Positions 1-8,378 of a DNA stretch of 64,000 bases are shown one piece after another; the first letter of the stretch is position 1; every line of letters starts with the position of its first letter. The stretch spans positions 682,001-746,000 of the forward strand of contig NC_003063.2 of assembly GCF_000092025.1 (NCBI RefSeq), in the 5' to 3' direction. The translations under genes and the position numbers were made by a program. The notes under the pieces are model-generated. The model saw only the letters and a list, made by a program, of their open reading frames with translations. It was not told the origin of the DNA and searched no databases. Origin of the DNA: Agrobacterium fabrum str. C58 (GTDB lineage Bacteria; Pseudomonadota; Alphaproteobacteria; Rhizobiales; Rhizobiaceae).

Positions 1-2
1 CG

Positions 3-746
3 CATTTCGTCGATTATGCCAAGTCCCTGTTCACGGATTTCACACCGCTGGCCGGCGACCGCAAATTTTCCGAAGACGCCGCCATTCAGGCCGGCCTTGC
101 CCGCTTCAACGGCCAGCCCGTCGCCATCATCGGCCAGGAAAAGGGTAACGACACCAAAAGCCGCCTGAAGCACAATTTCGGCAGTGCGCGTCCGGAAGGT
201 TACCGCAAGGCGATCCGCGTGCTCGAACTGGCCGATCGTTTCTCGCTGCCGGTCGTCACCCTCATCGATACCGCCGGCGCTTATCCCGGCGTTGGCGCGG
301 AAGAGCGCGGCCAGGCCGAAGCCATCGCCCGCTCGACGGAAATGTGCCTCAACGTCAAGGTGCCGATCGTCTCCGTCGTCATCGGCGAAGGCGGCTCGGG
401 CGGCGCGATCGCCATTGCCACCGGCAACCGCGTTTATATGCTCGAACATTCGGTCTATTCGGTGATTTCGCCGGAAGGTGCCGCATCCATTCTCTGGCGC
501 GATTCGACCCGTGCCAAGGAAGCCGCGACCAACATGAAGATCACCTCGGAAGATCTGAAATCGCTCGGTGTCATCGATGGCATCATTCCGGAACCCATCG
601 GCGGCGCGCACCGCGCACCGGAAACCGTTATCAGCGCGACCGGCGATGTTATCGCCAAGGCTCTGGCCGATCTTTCCCAGCGTTCCGGCACACAGCTGCG
701 CGCTGAACGCCGCCAGAAGTTCCTGGATATCGGCCGGAACCTCTAG
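3..746 (+). CDS. accA: Acetyl-CoA carboxylase carboxyltransferase subunit alpha (5' end outside window)
   Basis: Carboxyltransferase alpha subunit of acetyl-CoA carboxylase; with AccD it transfers the carboxyl group from biotin to acetyl-CoA to make malonyl-CoA, the first step of fatty acid synthesis. The frame is open from base 3, so the N-terminus lies outside the window. The visible 247 residues carry the classic AccA core: [19 protein letters not shown], the [11 protein letters not shown] stretch, [15 protein letters not shown] and the glycine-rich [12 protein letters not shown] oxyanion-hole region, ending in a typical helical tail. Length and motifs agree with an intact C-terminal two-thirds. 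The following gene is a separate lipoprotein gene. The malonyl-CoA it produces is also the likely extender unit of the two PKS proteins in this window, but no genetic link is implied. Confidence 0.96.
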   Translation, partial: HFVDYAKSLFTDFTPLAGDRKFSEDAAIQAGLARFNGQPVAIIGQEKGNDTKSRLKHNFGSARPEGYRKAIRVLELADRFSLPVVTLIDTAGAYPGVGAEERGQAEAIARSTEMCLNVKVPIVSVVIGEGGSGGAIAIATGNRVYMLEHSVYSVISPEGAASILWRDSTRAKEAATNMKITSEDLKSLGVIDGIIPEPIGGAHRAPETVISATGDVIAKALADLSQRSGTQLRAERRQKFLDIGRNL

Positions 747-747
747 A

Positions 748-793
748 GCATTTCCAGTAAAAGTGCGTCGCGGTTTTACGTCCGGAAAATGCG
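748..793. repeat. Short intergenic palindrome (gcatttcc...ggaaaatgc)
   Basis: An imperfect inverted repeat directly after the accA stop: gcatttccag at 748-757 faces tccggaaaatgc ending at 792. Elements of this form are common between genes in Rhizobiaceae. It may act as a transcript end or be a dispersed repeat; only the inverted symmetry is visible here. Confidence 0.45.
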
Positions 794-808
794 TTCAAAG
801 AAAAAGTT

Positions 809-845
809 ATATCACTTGGCGGTCCGAAGAACGGCCAGGTGATAT
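809..845 (+). terminator. Stem-loop downstream of accA
   Basis: atatcacttggc (809-820) pairs with gccaggtgatat (834-845), a 12-bp stem with one G-T pair and a 13-nt loop. There is no clear T-run after it, so it could be a transcript-stabilising hairpin rather than a textbook intrinsic terminator. Confidence 0.4.
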
Positions 846-1039
846 GAGTTCGGCCTTAATTTCCGGCAAGATCGCCCCAACTCGGCCATAGTCCGGTCAC
901 ATCAACAGATGTATCGGCGGCCGCGGGGGCGGATCCGATTTGAGTTAAGAAGATGTAAACGGTTAATACCGTATTTAAATTGCACGCGGAACGGTATAGA
1001 ACTGCCACCGTTTCGTGCCATCGTCTTTCGGATCAGATC

Positions 1040-2338
1040 ATGCGTTTGACACATTTTGCCCTTCTCGCCTGCACCGCGCTTATTCTCACCGGCTGCAACG
1101 ATACGCTTGAAACCGTCGAACGCGACGTTTCTCACGTCAAGAACAAGGTCGATTACCCCTTGTCTCCGTCCATTCTGGCCGAGATCGACAAGAAGGGCAT
1201 GGATCGCAACTCGCCGATCATGATCCGCATCTTCAAGGAAGAAGGTGCTCTGGAGATCTGGAAGGCAAGGCGCGACAATCGCTTCGAAAAGATCGCCGGA
1301 TACGAGATTTGCGCATGGTCTGGCAAACTCGGCCCCAAGGTGAAGGAAGGCGACCGGCAGGCGCCGGAAGGTTTCTACAACCTGACGCCCGCGCACCTGA
1401 ACCCGAATTCCAAATATTATCTCGCCATCAATACCGGTTTTCCGAACCGTTATGATGCCGCCAATGGTCGCAACGGCACCAATCTGATGATCCATGGCGC
1501 CTGCTCGTCGTCAGGCTGCTATTCGATGACGGATGCGCAGATTCTTGAAATTTATGGTTTTGCACGGGACGCCTTCAAGGGCGGTCAGAAAACCGTGCAG
1601 CTGCAGGCCTTCCCCTTCCGCATGACGGCGGAAAACATGGCCCGCCACCGCAAGAGCGAGCATCTCGAATTCTGGAAGATGCTGAAGGTGGGCTACGATA
1701 ATTTCGAAGTCACCAAACGCCCGCCGGACGTGAATGTCTGCGAGAAGAAATATGTCTTCAACCAGCAGACGGAAGGCGGCAGCTTCAATGGCTCCGGCCA
1801 ATGCCCGGCGATGAGCACGCCGCCGGCACTGGCAAGCGCGCTTTCGAGCTACGAAAAGACCTACGATCTCGCTTATGCAACGGCGATGAAGAAATATGAC
1901 GGCATGGCCTGGTACGACCCGAGCGAGGCCGAGCGCAAGGCGCTGGTTGCCGAAAAGCGCAAGGGCCGCGAACCCGCCTATGCACCGACCGGCTCGGCGC
2001 TGAAGGCCGGCAAACTGATGAAAGAAACGGAATATGCCGCGCTGATGGAAAAGAAGGCGCAGCAGGTCACGTCATCCTCACCCGCGACGACCGCAACCGC
2101 CTCCGCCCTGCGCGGCCCGCGTCCTTCGGCGGCCCAGCCCGCCACGACGCCGCAATCGAACCCGGCACCCGCAGCCCCGACCATGGTTGCAACGGCAGCG
2201 CCCGCAACAGCAGGCCAGACCGGCGCTACCGCCCAGGGTATACCGGTCCCGGCGATGAACCCGCTCGCCTATTCACCTGCCCCGGCACCGGAAGCGCCGG
2301 AAAAGAAGCCGTTCTGGAAGTTCTGGGCCAAGGAATGA
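1040..2338 (+). CDS. L,D-transpeptidase (YkuD family) lipoprotein
   Basis: Predicted murein L,D-transpeptidase of the YkuD/ErfK family, which forms 3-3 cross-links or attaches proteins to peptidoglycan in the periplasm. The start at 1040 gives a lipoprotein signal, MRLTHFALLACTALILTGC, with the lipobox LTGC; the longer frame from 980 would bury it. The catalytic block LMIHGACSSSGCYSMTD (about residues 150-166) has the family H-G-x-S-x-G-C arrangement with the nucleophile cysteine. The C-terminal third (about residues 340-430) is a long Ala/Pro/Thr-rich low-complexity tail ending in KPFWKFWAKE, probably a cell-wall-spanning linker. The stop codon overlaps the next start by 4 bases, so translational coupling with the TusA-like gene is likely. 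Confidence 0.85.
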   Translation: MRLTHFALLACTALILTGCNDTLETVERDVSHVKNKVDYPLSPSILAEIDKKGMDRNSPIMIRIFKEEGALEIWKARRDNRFEKIAGYEICAWSGKLGPKVKEGDRQAPEGFYNLTPAHLNPNSKYYLAINTGFPNRYDAANGRNGTNLMIHGACSSSGCYSMTDAQILEIYGFARDAFKGGQKTVQLQAFPFRMTAENMARHRKSEHLEFWKMLKVGYDNFEVTKRPPDVNVCEKKYVFNQQTEGGSFNGSGQCPAMSTPPALASALSSYEKTYDLAYATAMKKYDGMAWYDPSEAERKALVAEKRKGREPAYAPTGSALKAGKLMKETEYAALMEKKAQQVTSSSPATTATASALRGPRPSAAQPATTPQSNPAPAAPTMVATAAPATAGQTGATAQGIPVPAMNPLAYSPAPAPEAPEKKPFWKFWAKE

Positions 2339-2571
2339 GCGACACGGCCGATATCGTTTATGATTTGAGGGGGCTTAAATGCCCCCTTCCGGTTTTGAGA
2401 AGCCGCAAGAAGCTCGCCACCCTCAAGGCCGGCGATATCCTGACCGTCGAGACGACCGATCCACTGGCGGTGATCGATATCACCCATATGTGCAATGAGG
2501 ATGGGCATCGGCTGGTCGAAACCGTCGTGGTGGACAAGGGTCATCGGTTTCGGATTTTGAAGGGCGGGTAA
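2335..2571 (+). CDS. TusA-like sulfurtransferase
   Basis: A 78-residue member of the TusA/SirA family, small sulfur carriers that hold a persulfide on the cysteine of a CPxP motif for tRNA thiolation, molybdenum cofactor or other sulfur-transfer chemistry. The motif LKCPLPV is at about residues 15-21 near the N-terminus as expected, and length and predicted beta-alpha-beta pattern fit. It overlaps the upstream transpeptidase by ATGA. A palindromic intergenic element follows, so the two genes probably form a short operon. Which sulfur pathway it serves cannot be told from the window. Confidence 0.88.
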   Translation: MSDTADIVYDLRGLKCPLPVLRSRKKLATLKAGDILTVETTDPLAVIDITHMCNEDGHRLVETVVVDKGHRFRILKGG

Positions 2572-2598
2572 GCCGACATTTGACGGTGTCGGGCGCGC

Positions 2599-2760
2599 TT
2601 ACCCCCCTCTGCCCTGCCGGGCATCTCCCCCTCAAGGGGGGAGATCGGCAAGACGCACCATCGCTGCTTTATTCTCAAATGTCGAAATGCTCGAGAGCCA
2701 GCCACGAGTCTATCTCCCCCCTTGTGGGGGAGATGCCCGGCAGGGCAGAAGGGGGGGTAA
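2599..2760. repeat. Rhizobial intergenic palindromic element (RIME-like)
   Basis: Two long inverted arms of about 48 bases, 2599-2646 and 2711-2760, each containing ctgccctgccgggcatctc and a run of C facing a run of G, enclose a 64-base centre. This is the organisation of the RIME-type intergenic mosaic elements scattered through Rhizobium and Agrobacterium chromosomes. It sits between two convergent genes (tusA-like on plus, cobW-like on minus), where it could also terminate transcription from both sides. Confidence 0.8.
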
Positions 2761-2794
2761 CCACATCCACCGACCTCGCCCATCATGGCACGCC

Positions 2795-3919
2795 CTAAAA
2801 CCGCAACCCCGAAACCGCCAGCGGATTATCCGTCATCGCCTGCCTGTCCGGCCGGTCAATACCCGGTGTGCCGGTGAAGGCAGCAAACAGGTCTTTCACG
2901 AAAGCCTCCGGCAAATCCTTCGTGATCAGTACCATGCGCGTGCGCTGATCGGTCGGGTCCGGCCAGGCCGCCAGGCGCTCGGGCGTGTGGAAAATGTTTT
3001 GCACCCCATGCAGTACCAAAGGCCGCCCCGGATTATCCGACAGCTTGACGATGGCCTTCATGCGCAAGAGCTTTTCGCCATGGGCCGAGCGCAGCAGATC
3101 CACGAACATATCGATCGCCATCGGATCGATCGGCTGATCGTGAATGATCGAGAAGGACCGGATCGACGCGTCATGCCGGTTCACATCATGATGGTGGTGA
3201 TGGCCGTGCGCGTGATCGTGGTCATGATCATGATCATGATGACCATGGCCGGACTCTTCGCCCAGCCAGCGGCCGACATCGGCATTTTTGCTGGAGACAT
3301 CATAAAGGCCATTGTCGAGAAGCCCGGCAGCACTCCAGTCGGCCTTGTCGCCATCCTCGATTGTCGCACGCGGGTTTAGCGCCTCAAGACGCGCCGTCAG
3401 GGCGGCAATCGCAGAAGCATCGGCGAGCGTCCGCTTGGTCATCACCAGCCGGTCGGCCACGGCCGCCTGCTTCACCGCTTCCTCGTGATTGTCGAGTGTG
3501 GACAGGCCATTGACGGCATCCACCACCGTGATCATGCCGTTCAGCACGAAATTCTGCGCGATGACAGGATTGCCCATGACCGACTGCATGACGGGGGCGG
3601 GATCGGCAAGACCGGTCGTCTCGATCACAACCCGTTTGACCGGCTTCAGCTTGCCGGTCTGGATACCATCAATCAGTTCAGCCAGCGTATCCACCAGTTC
3701 ACCCCTGACAGTGCAGCAGAGGCACCCTTCGGCCAACTCAATGATGCCTTCGCCAGCGCTTTCAACCAGCATGTGGTCGATACTGACATCGCCGAATTCA
3801 TTGATGATAATCGCAGCATCGCTCATCTCCGGATCTTTGAGAAGACGGTTGAGCAGCGTCGATTTTCCGGCGCCAAGAAAGCCGGTGATAATGGAAACCG
3901 GGATGCGATCGCGAGACAT
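2795..3919 (-). CDS. CobW/COG0523-family metal-binding GTPase (putative zinc chaperone)
   Basis: P-loop GTPase of the G3E/COG0523 group (CobW, YjiA, ZigA), which insert or traffic metals such as zinc or cobalt. The start at 3919 (MSRDRIPVSIITGFLGAGKS) places the Walker A GFLGAGKS at its usual N-terminal position; upstream codons in the same frame are dismissed as non-coding. GCLCCTVRGEL is the metal-binding CxCC motif, and a His/Asp-rich stretch around residues 205-232 (alternating HDHDH then HHHHH) is a second metal site. The CobW C-terminal domain follows. A weak palindrome upstream (4031-4045) could be a Zur-type operator, which would fit a zinc role, but cobalt or other metals cannot be excluded. 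Confidence 0.88.
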   Translation of the reverse strand: MSRDRIPVSIITGFLGAGKSTLLNRLLKDPEMSDAAIIINEFGDVSIDHMLVESAGEGIIELAEGCLCCTVRGELVDTLAELIDGIQTGKLKPVKRVVIETTGLADPAPVMQSVMGNPVIAQNFVLNGMITVVDAVNGLSTLDNHEEAVKQAAVADRLVMTKRTLADASAIAALTARLEALNPRATIEDGDKADWSAAGLLDNGLYDVSSKNADVGRWLGEESGHGHHDHDHDHDHAHGHHHHHDVNRHDASIRSFSIIHDQPIDPMAIDMFVDLLRSAHGEKLLRMKAIVKLSDNPGRPLVLHGVQNIFHTPERLAAWPDPTDQRTRMVLITKDLPEAFVKDLFAAFTGTPGIDRPDRQAMTDNPLAVSGLRF

Positions 3920-4030
3920 GCCTTGCCTGTATGGTGATGGCTGCCCCCCGGCATGACATAATGCTAGACAAGACCGGGAGCCGCACGGAACGAAAAGAAA
4001 TCGCCCGTGGCTGGAAGCCACGAGCGACAT

Positions 4031-4045
4031 TGTAATATCATAACA
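4031..4045. promoter_or_regulatory. Candidate Zur-like operator upstream of the CobW gene
   Basis: TGTAATATCATAACA is an imperfect palindrome (10 of 15 positions symmetric) about 110 bases before the cobW-family start. Its AT-rich TGT...ACA form resembles zinc-uptake-regulator boxes of alphaproteobacteria. Only symmetry and position support it. Confidence 0.25.
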
Positions 4046-4106
4046 TGATCACGCTGCGAATACATAAACGCATTGCGGCATCGGGCTCGAGGCCCGTTTC
4101 CGCTGA

Positions 4107-5276
4107 TCAGAATGTCGGGCGCGGGATCGGGATTGGCACATTGGCCAGCTGGCCCTTGCCGGCCGCACCCTTGGGCGCGTTGACCGCGACCGTCTCGCTG
4201 CCGGGAATGAGGCCGGCGAAGGAATATTCCGGCGGGCGGGTCATTTCCGTCACATAGGGCGAATGGATGACCATCCGGCCCGCCTCGTCACGACCCTCGC
4301 TGCGCACCTTGGCGGCCTTCGGGTTGCAGATTTCAGCGCTGATATCGTTGACCTCGGCGGTATCGCCATAGGGCGCCAGCGAAGCGAGCGAAACGCCCTG
4401 ACCGGAAGGCGCGGTCAGCCCCATCTGCAAAAGATCGGCCGACTGGTCGGTGCGCCCGGCTAGGCTATCGGCACCCAGCACCACGGTAATGACGGAGCGA
4501 CCGTTGCGCACGGCCGACGCCACCTGATTGAAACCAGAGGCGCAGATGAAGCCGGTCTTCATGCCATCGGCACCTTCGAAGCGGCCGACAAGCATGTTGA
4601 AGTTGGCATAATTCTTCTTGCCGGTGGTGACACCTTCCAGCGAGAAATAATGGGCATATTCCGGGAATTCCCGCTTGATGATCAATGCCAGCAATGCAAG
4701 GTCACGCGCCGTCGTATATTGCCCCTTGCCCGGCAGGCCGTTGGGGTTCACGTAATGCGTGGAGCTCATGCCCAGACGCTGCGCCTGCGCATTCATCTGC
4801 GCGACGAAATTGTCGCTGGTGCCGCCGATGGTTTCGGCGATGGCCACGGCGATGTCATTGGCGGATTTGATCAGCAGCAGCTTCAGCGCGCTGTCCATGG
4901 TCAGCTTCTGGCCGGGCTTGAAATACATCTTGGAGGCTGGCTGGTCGGCGGCCTTCTTGCTCATCACCACTTCCGTCTGCGGGCTGATCTTGCCGGCCTT
5001 CATCTGCGAAAAGGCGATATAGGCGGTCATCAGCTTGGTCAGCGAAGCGGGATACCATTTGCGGAAGGCTTCCTGATGGGAAATCACCTTGCCGGTTTTG
5101 ACATCCACCACCATTTTTGGATTGGCATTGGCCACGGGCGCTACGGCGACGACGCCTGCGGTGACGATGGCAATGGCTGCGGAAAGCCGGCGGGCGGCGT
5201 TGGGCGATTTCACTGTATTTGGCAAGGCTAGTCCTCGAATTCCCGTCTTCAGTCGGGGAATGGCAATATTCACCAT
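4107..5276 (-). CDS. D-alanyl-D-alanine carboxypeptidase (penicillin-binding protein, S11 family)
   Basis: DD-carboxypeptidase of the PBP5/DacF type that removes the terminal D-Ala from peptidoglycan stem peptides in the periplasm. The three active-site motifs are all present: SLTK (in YPASLTKLMTAY), SAN (in KSANDIAVA) and KTG (in DGMKTGFICASG). A hydrophobic export signal, AAIAIVTAGVVAVAPVANA, precedes them. The start at 5276 has AGGA about six bases upstream. The C-terminal part, with the VNAPKG stretch, has no obvious amphipathic membrane anchor, so a soluble or loosely attached form is possible. It is transcribed divergently from the amidohydrolase gene. Confidence 0.93.
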   Translation of the reverse strand: MVNIAIPRLKTGIRGLALPNTVKSPNAARRLSAAIAIVTAGVVAVAPVANANPKMVVDVKTGKVISHQEAFRKWYPASLTKLMTAYIAFSQMKAGKISPQTEVVMSKKAADQPASKMYFKPGQKLTMDSALKLLLIKSANDIAVAIAETIGGTSDNFVAQMNAQAQRLGMSSTHYVNPNGLPGKGQYTTARDLALLALIIKREFPEYAHYFSLEGVTTGKKNYANFNMLVGRFEGADGMKTGFICASGFNQVASAVRNGRSVITVVLGADSLAGRTDQSADLLQMGLTAPSGQGVSLASLAPYGDTAEVNDISAEICNPKAAKVRSEGRDEAGRMVIHSPYVTEMTRPPEYSFAGLIPGSETVAVNAPKGAAGKGQLANVPIPIPRPTF

Positions 5277-5388
5277 ATATGTCCTAGCAATGGCAAAGTA
5301 CATTGATTACGTCAATTATGCGGCGCACTATCCACCACGGAGGATGGCTTTTACCACATGCCGCACCGATGAACCCAGGAATGAGCGA

Positions 5389-6552
5389 ATGCCGATTTTG
5401 AACAGAGCCGCCGAACTTCAGCAGGAAGTCAGCGAATGGCGGCATCACCTGCATGAAAATCCCGAAATCTTGTATGACGTCGACAACACCGCAGCCTTCG
5501 TTGCGGAGAAGCTGAAATCCTTCGGTGTTGACGAAATCGTGACCGGTCTTGGCCGCACCGGCGTGGTCGGCATCATCAGGGGCAATGTTCCCGGCAATCG
5601 CACCATCGGCTTCCGCGCGGACATGGACGCACTGCCCATTCTTGAGGAAACCGGCAAACCCTGGGCGTCAAAAACGGCCGGTGCCATGCATGCCTGCGGC
5701 CATGACGGCCACACCGCCATGCTGCTCGGCGCGGCCAAATATCTCACCGAGACCCGCAATTTCGCCGGTTCGATCGCTGTCATCTTCCAGCCCGCCGAAG
5801 AAGGTGGTGCTGGTGCGCTCGCAATGGTCGAGGATGGCCTGATGGAGCGTTTCGGCATCGACGAAGTCTATGGCATGCACAATATGCCCGGCATTCCGCT
5901 TGGTGCCTTCGCCGTCCGCAAGGGCGGCATCATGGCGGCACCTGACAAATTCTCCATCACGGTCAAGGGCCGTGGCGGCCATGCGGCACAACCGCACCGC
6001 ACCATCGACCCGATCACCATCGGCGCACAGATCGTCGGCAACCTGCAGATGATCGCTTCGCGCAATGCCGATCCGATCCGGTCGGTGGTGGTCTCCGTCA
6101 CCCGCTTCCACGCCGGCTCCAGCCACAACATCATCCCCAACGAAGCGCTGATCGCCGGCACGGTGCGCAGTCTCGATGAAACGGTGCGCGATCTCGCGCA
6201 GGAGCGCATCAAGCAGATGGCGGAAGGCATAGCGCTTGCCAATGGTGCGGAAGCCGAGGTCGTTTATGAGCGCTATTGCCCTGTCACTTTCAACCATTCG
6301 GCCGAGACTGACTACGCCGTCCGCGTCGCCCGCGATGTGGTGGGAGAGCCTAATGTCGATCCCGATGTCGATCCTTCCATGGCAGGCGAGGATTTCTCCT
6401 TCATGCTGAAGGAAAGGCCGGGCTGCTTCATCTTCATCGGCAATGGTGATTCGGCCGGGCTCCACAACCCCAGCTACGACTTCAACGACGAGGCCATCGC
6501 CTATGGTATTTCCTACTGGGTGAAGCTGGCCGAACAGCGTCTGGCGAACTGA
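5389..6552 (+). CDS. M20-family amidohydrolase (hippurate hydrolase / N-acyl-amino-acid deacylase type)
   Basis: Metal-dependent hydrolase of the M20D group (HipO/AmhX/IAA-amino-acid hydrolase), cleaving N-acyl or amidated amino acids in the cytoplasm. GFRADMDALPI and HACGHDGHTAMLLGAAK carry the metal ligands and catalytic acid; FQPAEEGGAGA has the general-base Glu; the dimerisation domain follows (ITVKGRGGHAAQPHRTIDP) and the C-terminal DPSMAGEDFSF block closes the metal site. The start at 5389 (MPILNRAAEL, AGGA eight bases upstream) gives 387 residues, the normal family length. The real substrate, which may be a plant-derived conjugate, cannot be read from sequence. Confidence 0.9.
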   Translation: MPILNRAAELQQEVSEWRHHLHENPEILYDVDNTAAFVAEKLKSFGVDEIVTGLGRTGVVGIIRGNVPGNRTIGFRADMDALPILEETGKPWASKTAGAMHACGHDGHTAMLLGAAKYLTETRNFAGSIAVIFQPAEEGGAGALAMVEDGLMERFGIDEVYGMHNMPGIPLGAFAVRKGGIMAAPDKFSITVKGRGGHAAQPHRTIDPITIGAQIVGNLQMIASRNADPIRSVVVSVTRFHAGSSHNIIPNEALIAGTVRSLDETVRDLAQERIKQMAEGIALANGAEAEVVYERYCPVTFNHSAETDYAVRVARDVVGEPNVDPDVDPSMAGEDFSFMLKERPGCFIFIGNGDSAGLHNPSYDFNDEAIAYGISYWVKLAEQRLAN

Positions 6553-6647
6553 CCGCCTGTTAACACGCAGAAAGCCGAGGAAGAGATCGACCGCGATGAA
6601 GAACGCGGTTGATCCGCAGGCATGGTCAGGTTAAAGAGCAATTCAGT

Positions 6648-6961
6648 GTCCACGTAGCTCAGCAGGATAGAGCACAGGATTCCTAAGGTAAATTGGGGGT
6701 TGCGCCCGGAAACGACGCAATCGATCTGCTCAAAGTCGGGGAAAGCTTCGCTGGTCTTCCAGTATGCCAATCCCGAGCCAAGCTCCGGAGAAATCCGGTG
6801 AAGGTGTAGAGACTGGATGGGCAGCACCTAAAGGCCGCAAGGTCCACGGTGAAGGGACAGTCCAGACCACGAACGCCCTTATCCGATTGAGATGGGCGGC
6901 GGCGAAAGCCGAAGCGGTATGAATCCTGGGGTCGGAGGTTCGAATCCTCTCGTGGACACCA
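6648..6961 (+). tRNA. tRNA-Arg(CCU), interrupted by a group I intron
   Basis: The 5' half GTCCACG-TA-GCTC...GAGC-A-CAGGA-TTCCT ends at 6684 and the 3' half resumes at 6922 with AA-TCCTG, then a T-arm (GGAGG-TTCGAAT-CCTCT) and CGTGGAC-A-CCA ending at 6961. The acceptor stem GTCCACG/CGTGGAC and the anticodon stem CAGGA/TCCTG pair perfectly, and the loop TTCCTAA gives anticodon CCU. The CCA is encoded. The 237 bases between the halves form an intron inserted directly after the third anticodon base. Agrobacterium tRNA-Arg(CCU) is a known host of a self-splicing intron, and this agrees. The accessory region of the window begins immediately after the tRNA 3' end. Confidence 0.95.
6685..6921 (+). 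ncRNA. Self-splicing group I intron in tRNA-Arg(CCU)
   Basis: The insert follows a U (6684) and ends with G (6921), the usual group I boundary pattern, and sits in the anticodon loop as in other bacterial tRNA group I introns. Core-like segments are visible: a Q/R-type stretch around 6790-6830 (aatccggtgaaggtgtagagact) and an S-type stretch near 6859-6872 (cagtccagaccacg), which can form P7 with gact further upstream. There is no homing endonuclease frame, so this is a compact, possibly immobile intron of the small IC3 type. Correct splicing is required to make the only tRNA-Arg(CCU) visible in the window. Confidence 0.9.
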
Positions 6962-7308
6962 TTTTCCTGAGAATTATGTTTTTAAAACAACTAATTAATT
7001 GATTGCGCTCCATAGGTTCGTCGCTATTTCACTTGGTCAGCTGTAAATGCACCGATAGGTTTGTCCCCAGTCACCAAACATCAAAATTCCATTGCCAATT
7101 CTGGAACTCCGATGATTTCGCAGGTTGCAGACTAGACCGGAATGAAGACGAATTTATTGTCGTGCCTAACGACGCGTGGAAGATTGACGTCCCTATGGGA
7201 GAATTTCGGCTTAACCGGCCAAGACATTGACGCAGGCACCAGCGATAACCGTTACTCGTAGTCCCTATCGCCATCGCTCGAGGCTTTAAGCCGGGCCAAT
7301 CCGGGAAG
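6962..7308. other. Non-coding stretch at the tRNA-proximal edge of the accessory region
   Basis: No convincing gene is seen. A 75-codon frame at 7003-7230 (plus) has no family resemblance or ribosome site. The DNA turns AT-rich directly after the tRNA (aaaacaactaattaattga), unlike the core genes before it. No integrase gene is present here, and no second copy of the tRNA 3' end was noticed elsewhere in the window. Confidence 0.5.
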
Positions 7309-7732
7309 TCATTTCTTCGGCCGCAACAAGTTTGTTTCCGAGCAAACCACTATTTTTCGGGCCCCACGTGTCAATGCCACGCAGAGGGTCCTGGGCACTG
7401 AACGTGGAAGTGTCCAGCAAAACAGCAACGTCCGCTTCGAGCCCCTTCAGCAAAAGGGTGCTGCCCACCGCGCGTCCTTTTATCTCGCGACCGATCACTC
7501 GCTGTTGTTCGCGGACCGCGATCGCAAGCTCGTGGAATTCCTCGACGTCGGAGCAGGAATGCAGTGTCCTGAGGCACGCGGACAAAAGCGCCGGTCGGTG
7601 CGGACGTACGCCCGGCTGTTTGTTGATATCAACGAGGAACGCGTTTGCCATGGATGGCCAGCGCCGCCAAGGCGAGGCAGCACTCACGCGACCGTCGCCA
7701 AACTCCAACTTTGTACCTTCAACCAAGATCAC
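7309..7732 (-). pseudogene. UvrD-like helicase C-terminal remnant (frameshifted)
   Basis: The minus-strand frame from 7732 reads VGSTLLLKGLEADVAVLLD, which is the motif V region of UvrD/Rep-type helicases. The expected motif VI region then appears in another frame: removing one C near 7390 gives AQDLCVALTRGARKIVVCS followed by NLLRPKK and a stop at 7309-7311. The helicase core with its Walker motifs is missing upstream. This is therefore the 5'-truncated, frameshifted tail of a superfamily 1 helicase, of the kind often carried on islands or defence loci. It is the first recognisable coding material after the tRNA. Confidence 0.75.
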
Positions 7733-7889
7733 ACGTTGACGTCTCGTTTAGGCCCGGCTGCAGACGCAGCAGCAACTCGCCATCAGTGTTTTGCAGATCG
7801 CGGATGCAGGGCGATATTGACGTTGTTTCGTCAATAAGAAGTGATGGCTCGAAAGGATGATCGAATGGCCACCGCCAAGCCAATTGTGG

Positions 7890-8120
7890 TCATTTGTCTT
7901 TTCTGGGCTTCGTAGGAAGAAGCCCTTCACGCTGCATCTGCTTACGGGCGAGCTTCCTTTGACGCCCGATTGCTTCTGCTTTTTCCCGCGCCTTCTTGAT
8001 CGATGGCTTCTCAAAAGCCTCACGAAGCCGCATTTCGCGGAAAACGCCCTCGCGCTGGAGCTTCTTCTTGAGAATGCGCAGTGCCTGATCGACGTTGTTA
8101 TCGCGTACTAAAACCTGCAT
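7890..8120 (-). CDS. rpsU: 30S ribosomal protein bS21
   Basis: Small basic ribosomal protein bS21 (76 residues from the start at 8120), which binds the 30S platform near the anti-Shine-Dalgarno and helps initiation. The N-terminus [20 protein letters not shown] and the basic tail [17 protein letters not shown] are typical. AAGAGG lies five bases before the chosen ATG; the longer frame from 8165 adds 15 residues absent from the family. Agrobacterium species are known to carry more than one rpsU copy, so this copy within accessory DNA may be an additional paralogue. It is followed on the same strand by the helicase remnant. Confidence 0.95.
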   Translation of the reverse strand: MQVLVRDNNVDQALRILKKKLQREGVFREMRLREAFEKPSIKKAREKAEAIGRQRKLARKQMQREGLLPTKPRKDK

Positions 8121-8378
8121 ATGGGCCTCTTGAGGTCGTAAAAAACGGTGCGCCACCATACGCAATTTGGCGTCGAATCCAAGGTCAACGATCTATTAGT
8201 AACGGCCTTTTTTTGATCCGCCCTTTCTGATCTTCAACCAAGGCGGTCGCCCGTCATGAACTAACAGCCAAGAGCCTGTTTTCCGATTGTGGGATACGAT
8301 GGAGCGGGGACAATATCGCAAAATGAAGGCTCCGGGCCAAGCTTGCCGGATCGCAATTGATCATCGCACAGGCGTGGC

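Noticed and set aside
2687..3379. 230-codon plus-strand frame over the palindromic element and the cobW gene
   Set aside because: Translates the repeat and the complement of the His-rich stretch (repetitive Met/Ile/Val); not a real protein.
5668..6465. 265-codon minus-strand frame inside the M20 amidohydrolase
   Set aside because: The plus strand encodes a full M20 enzyme with all metal ligands; the antisense product is unrecognisable.
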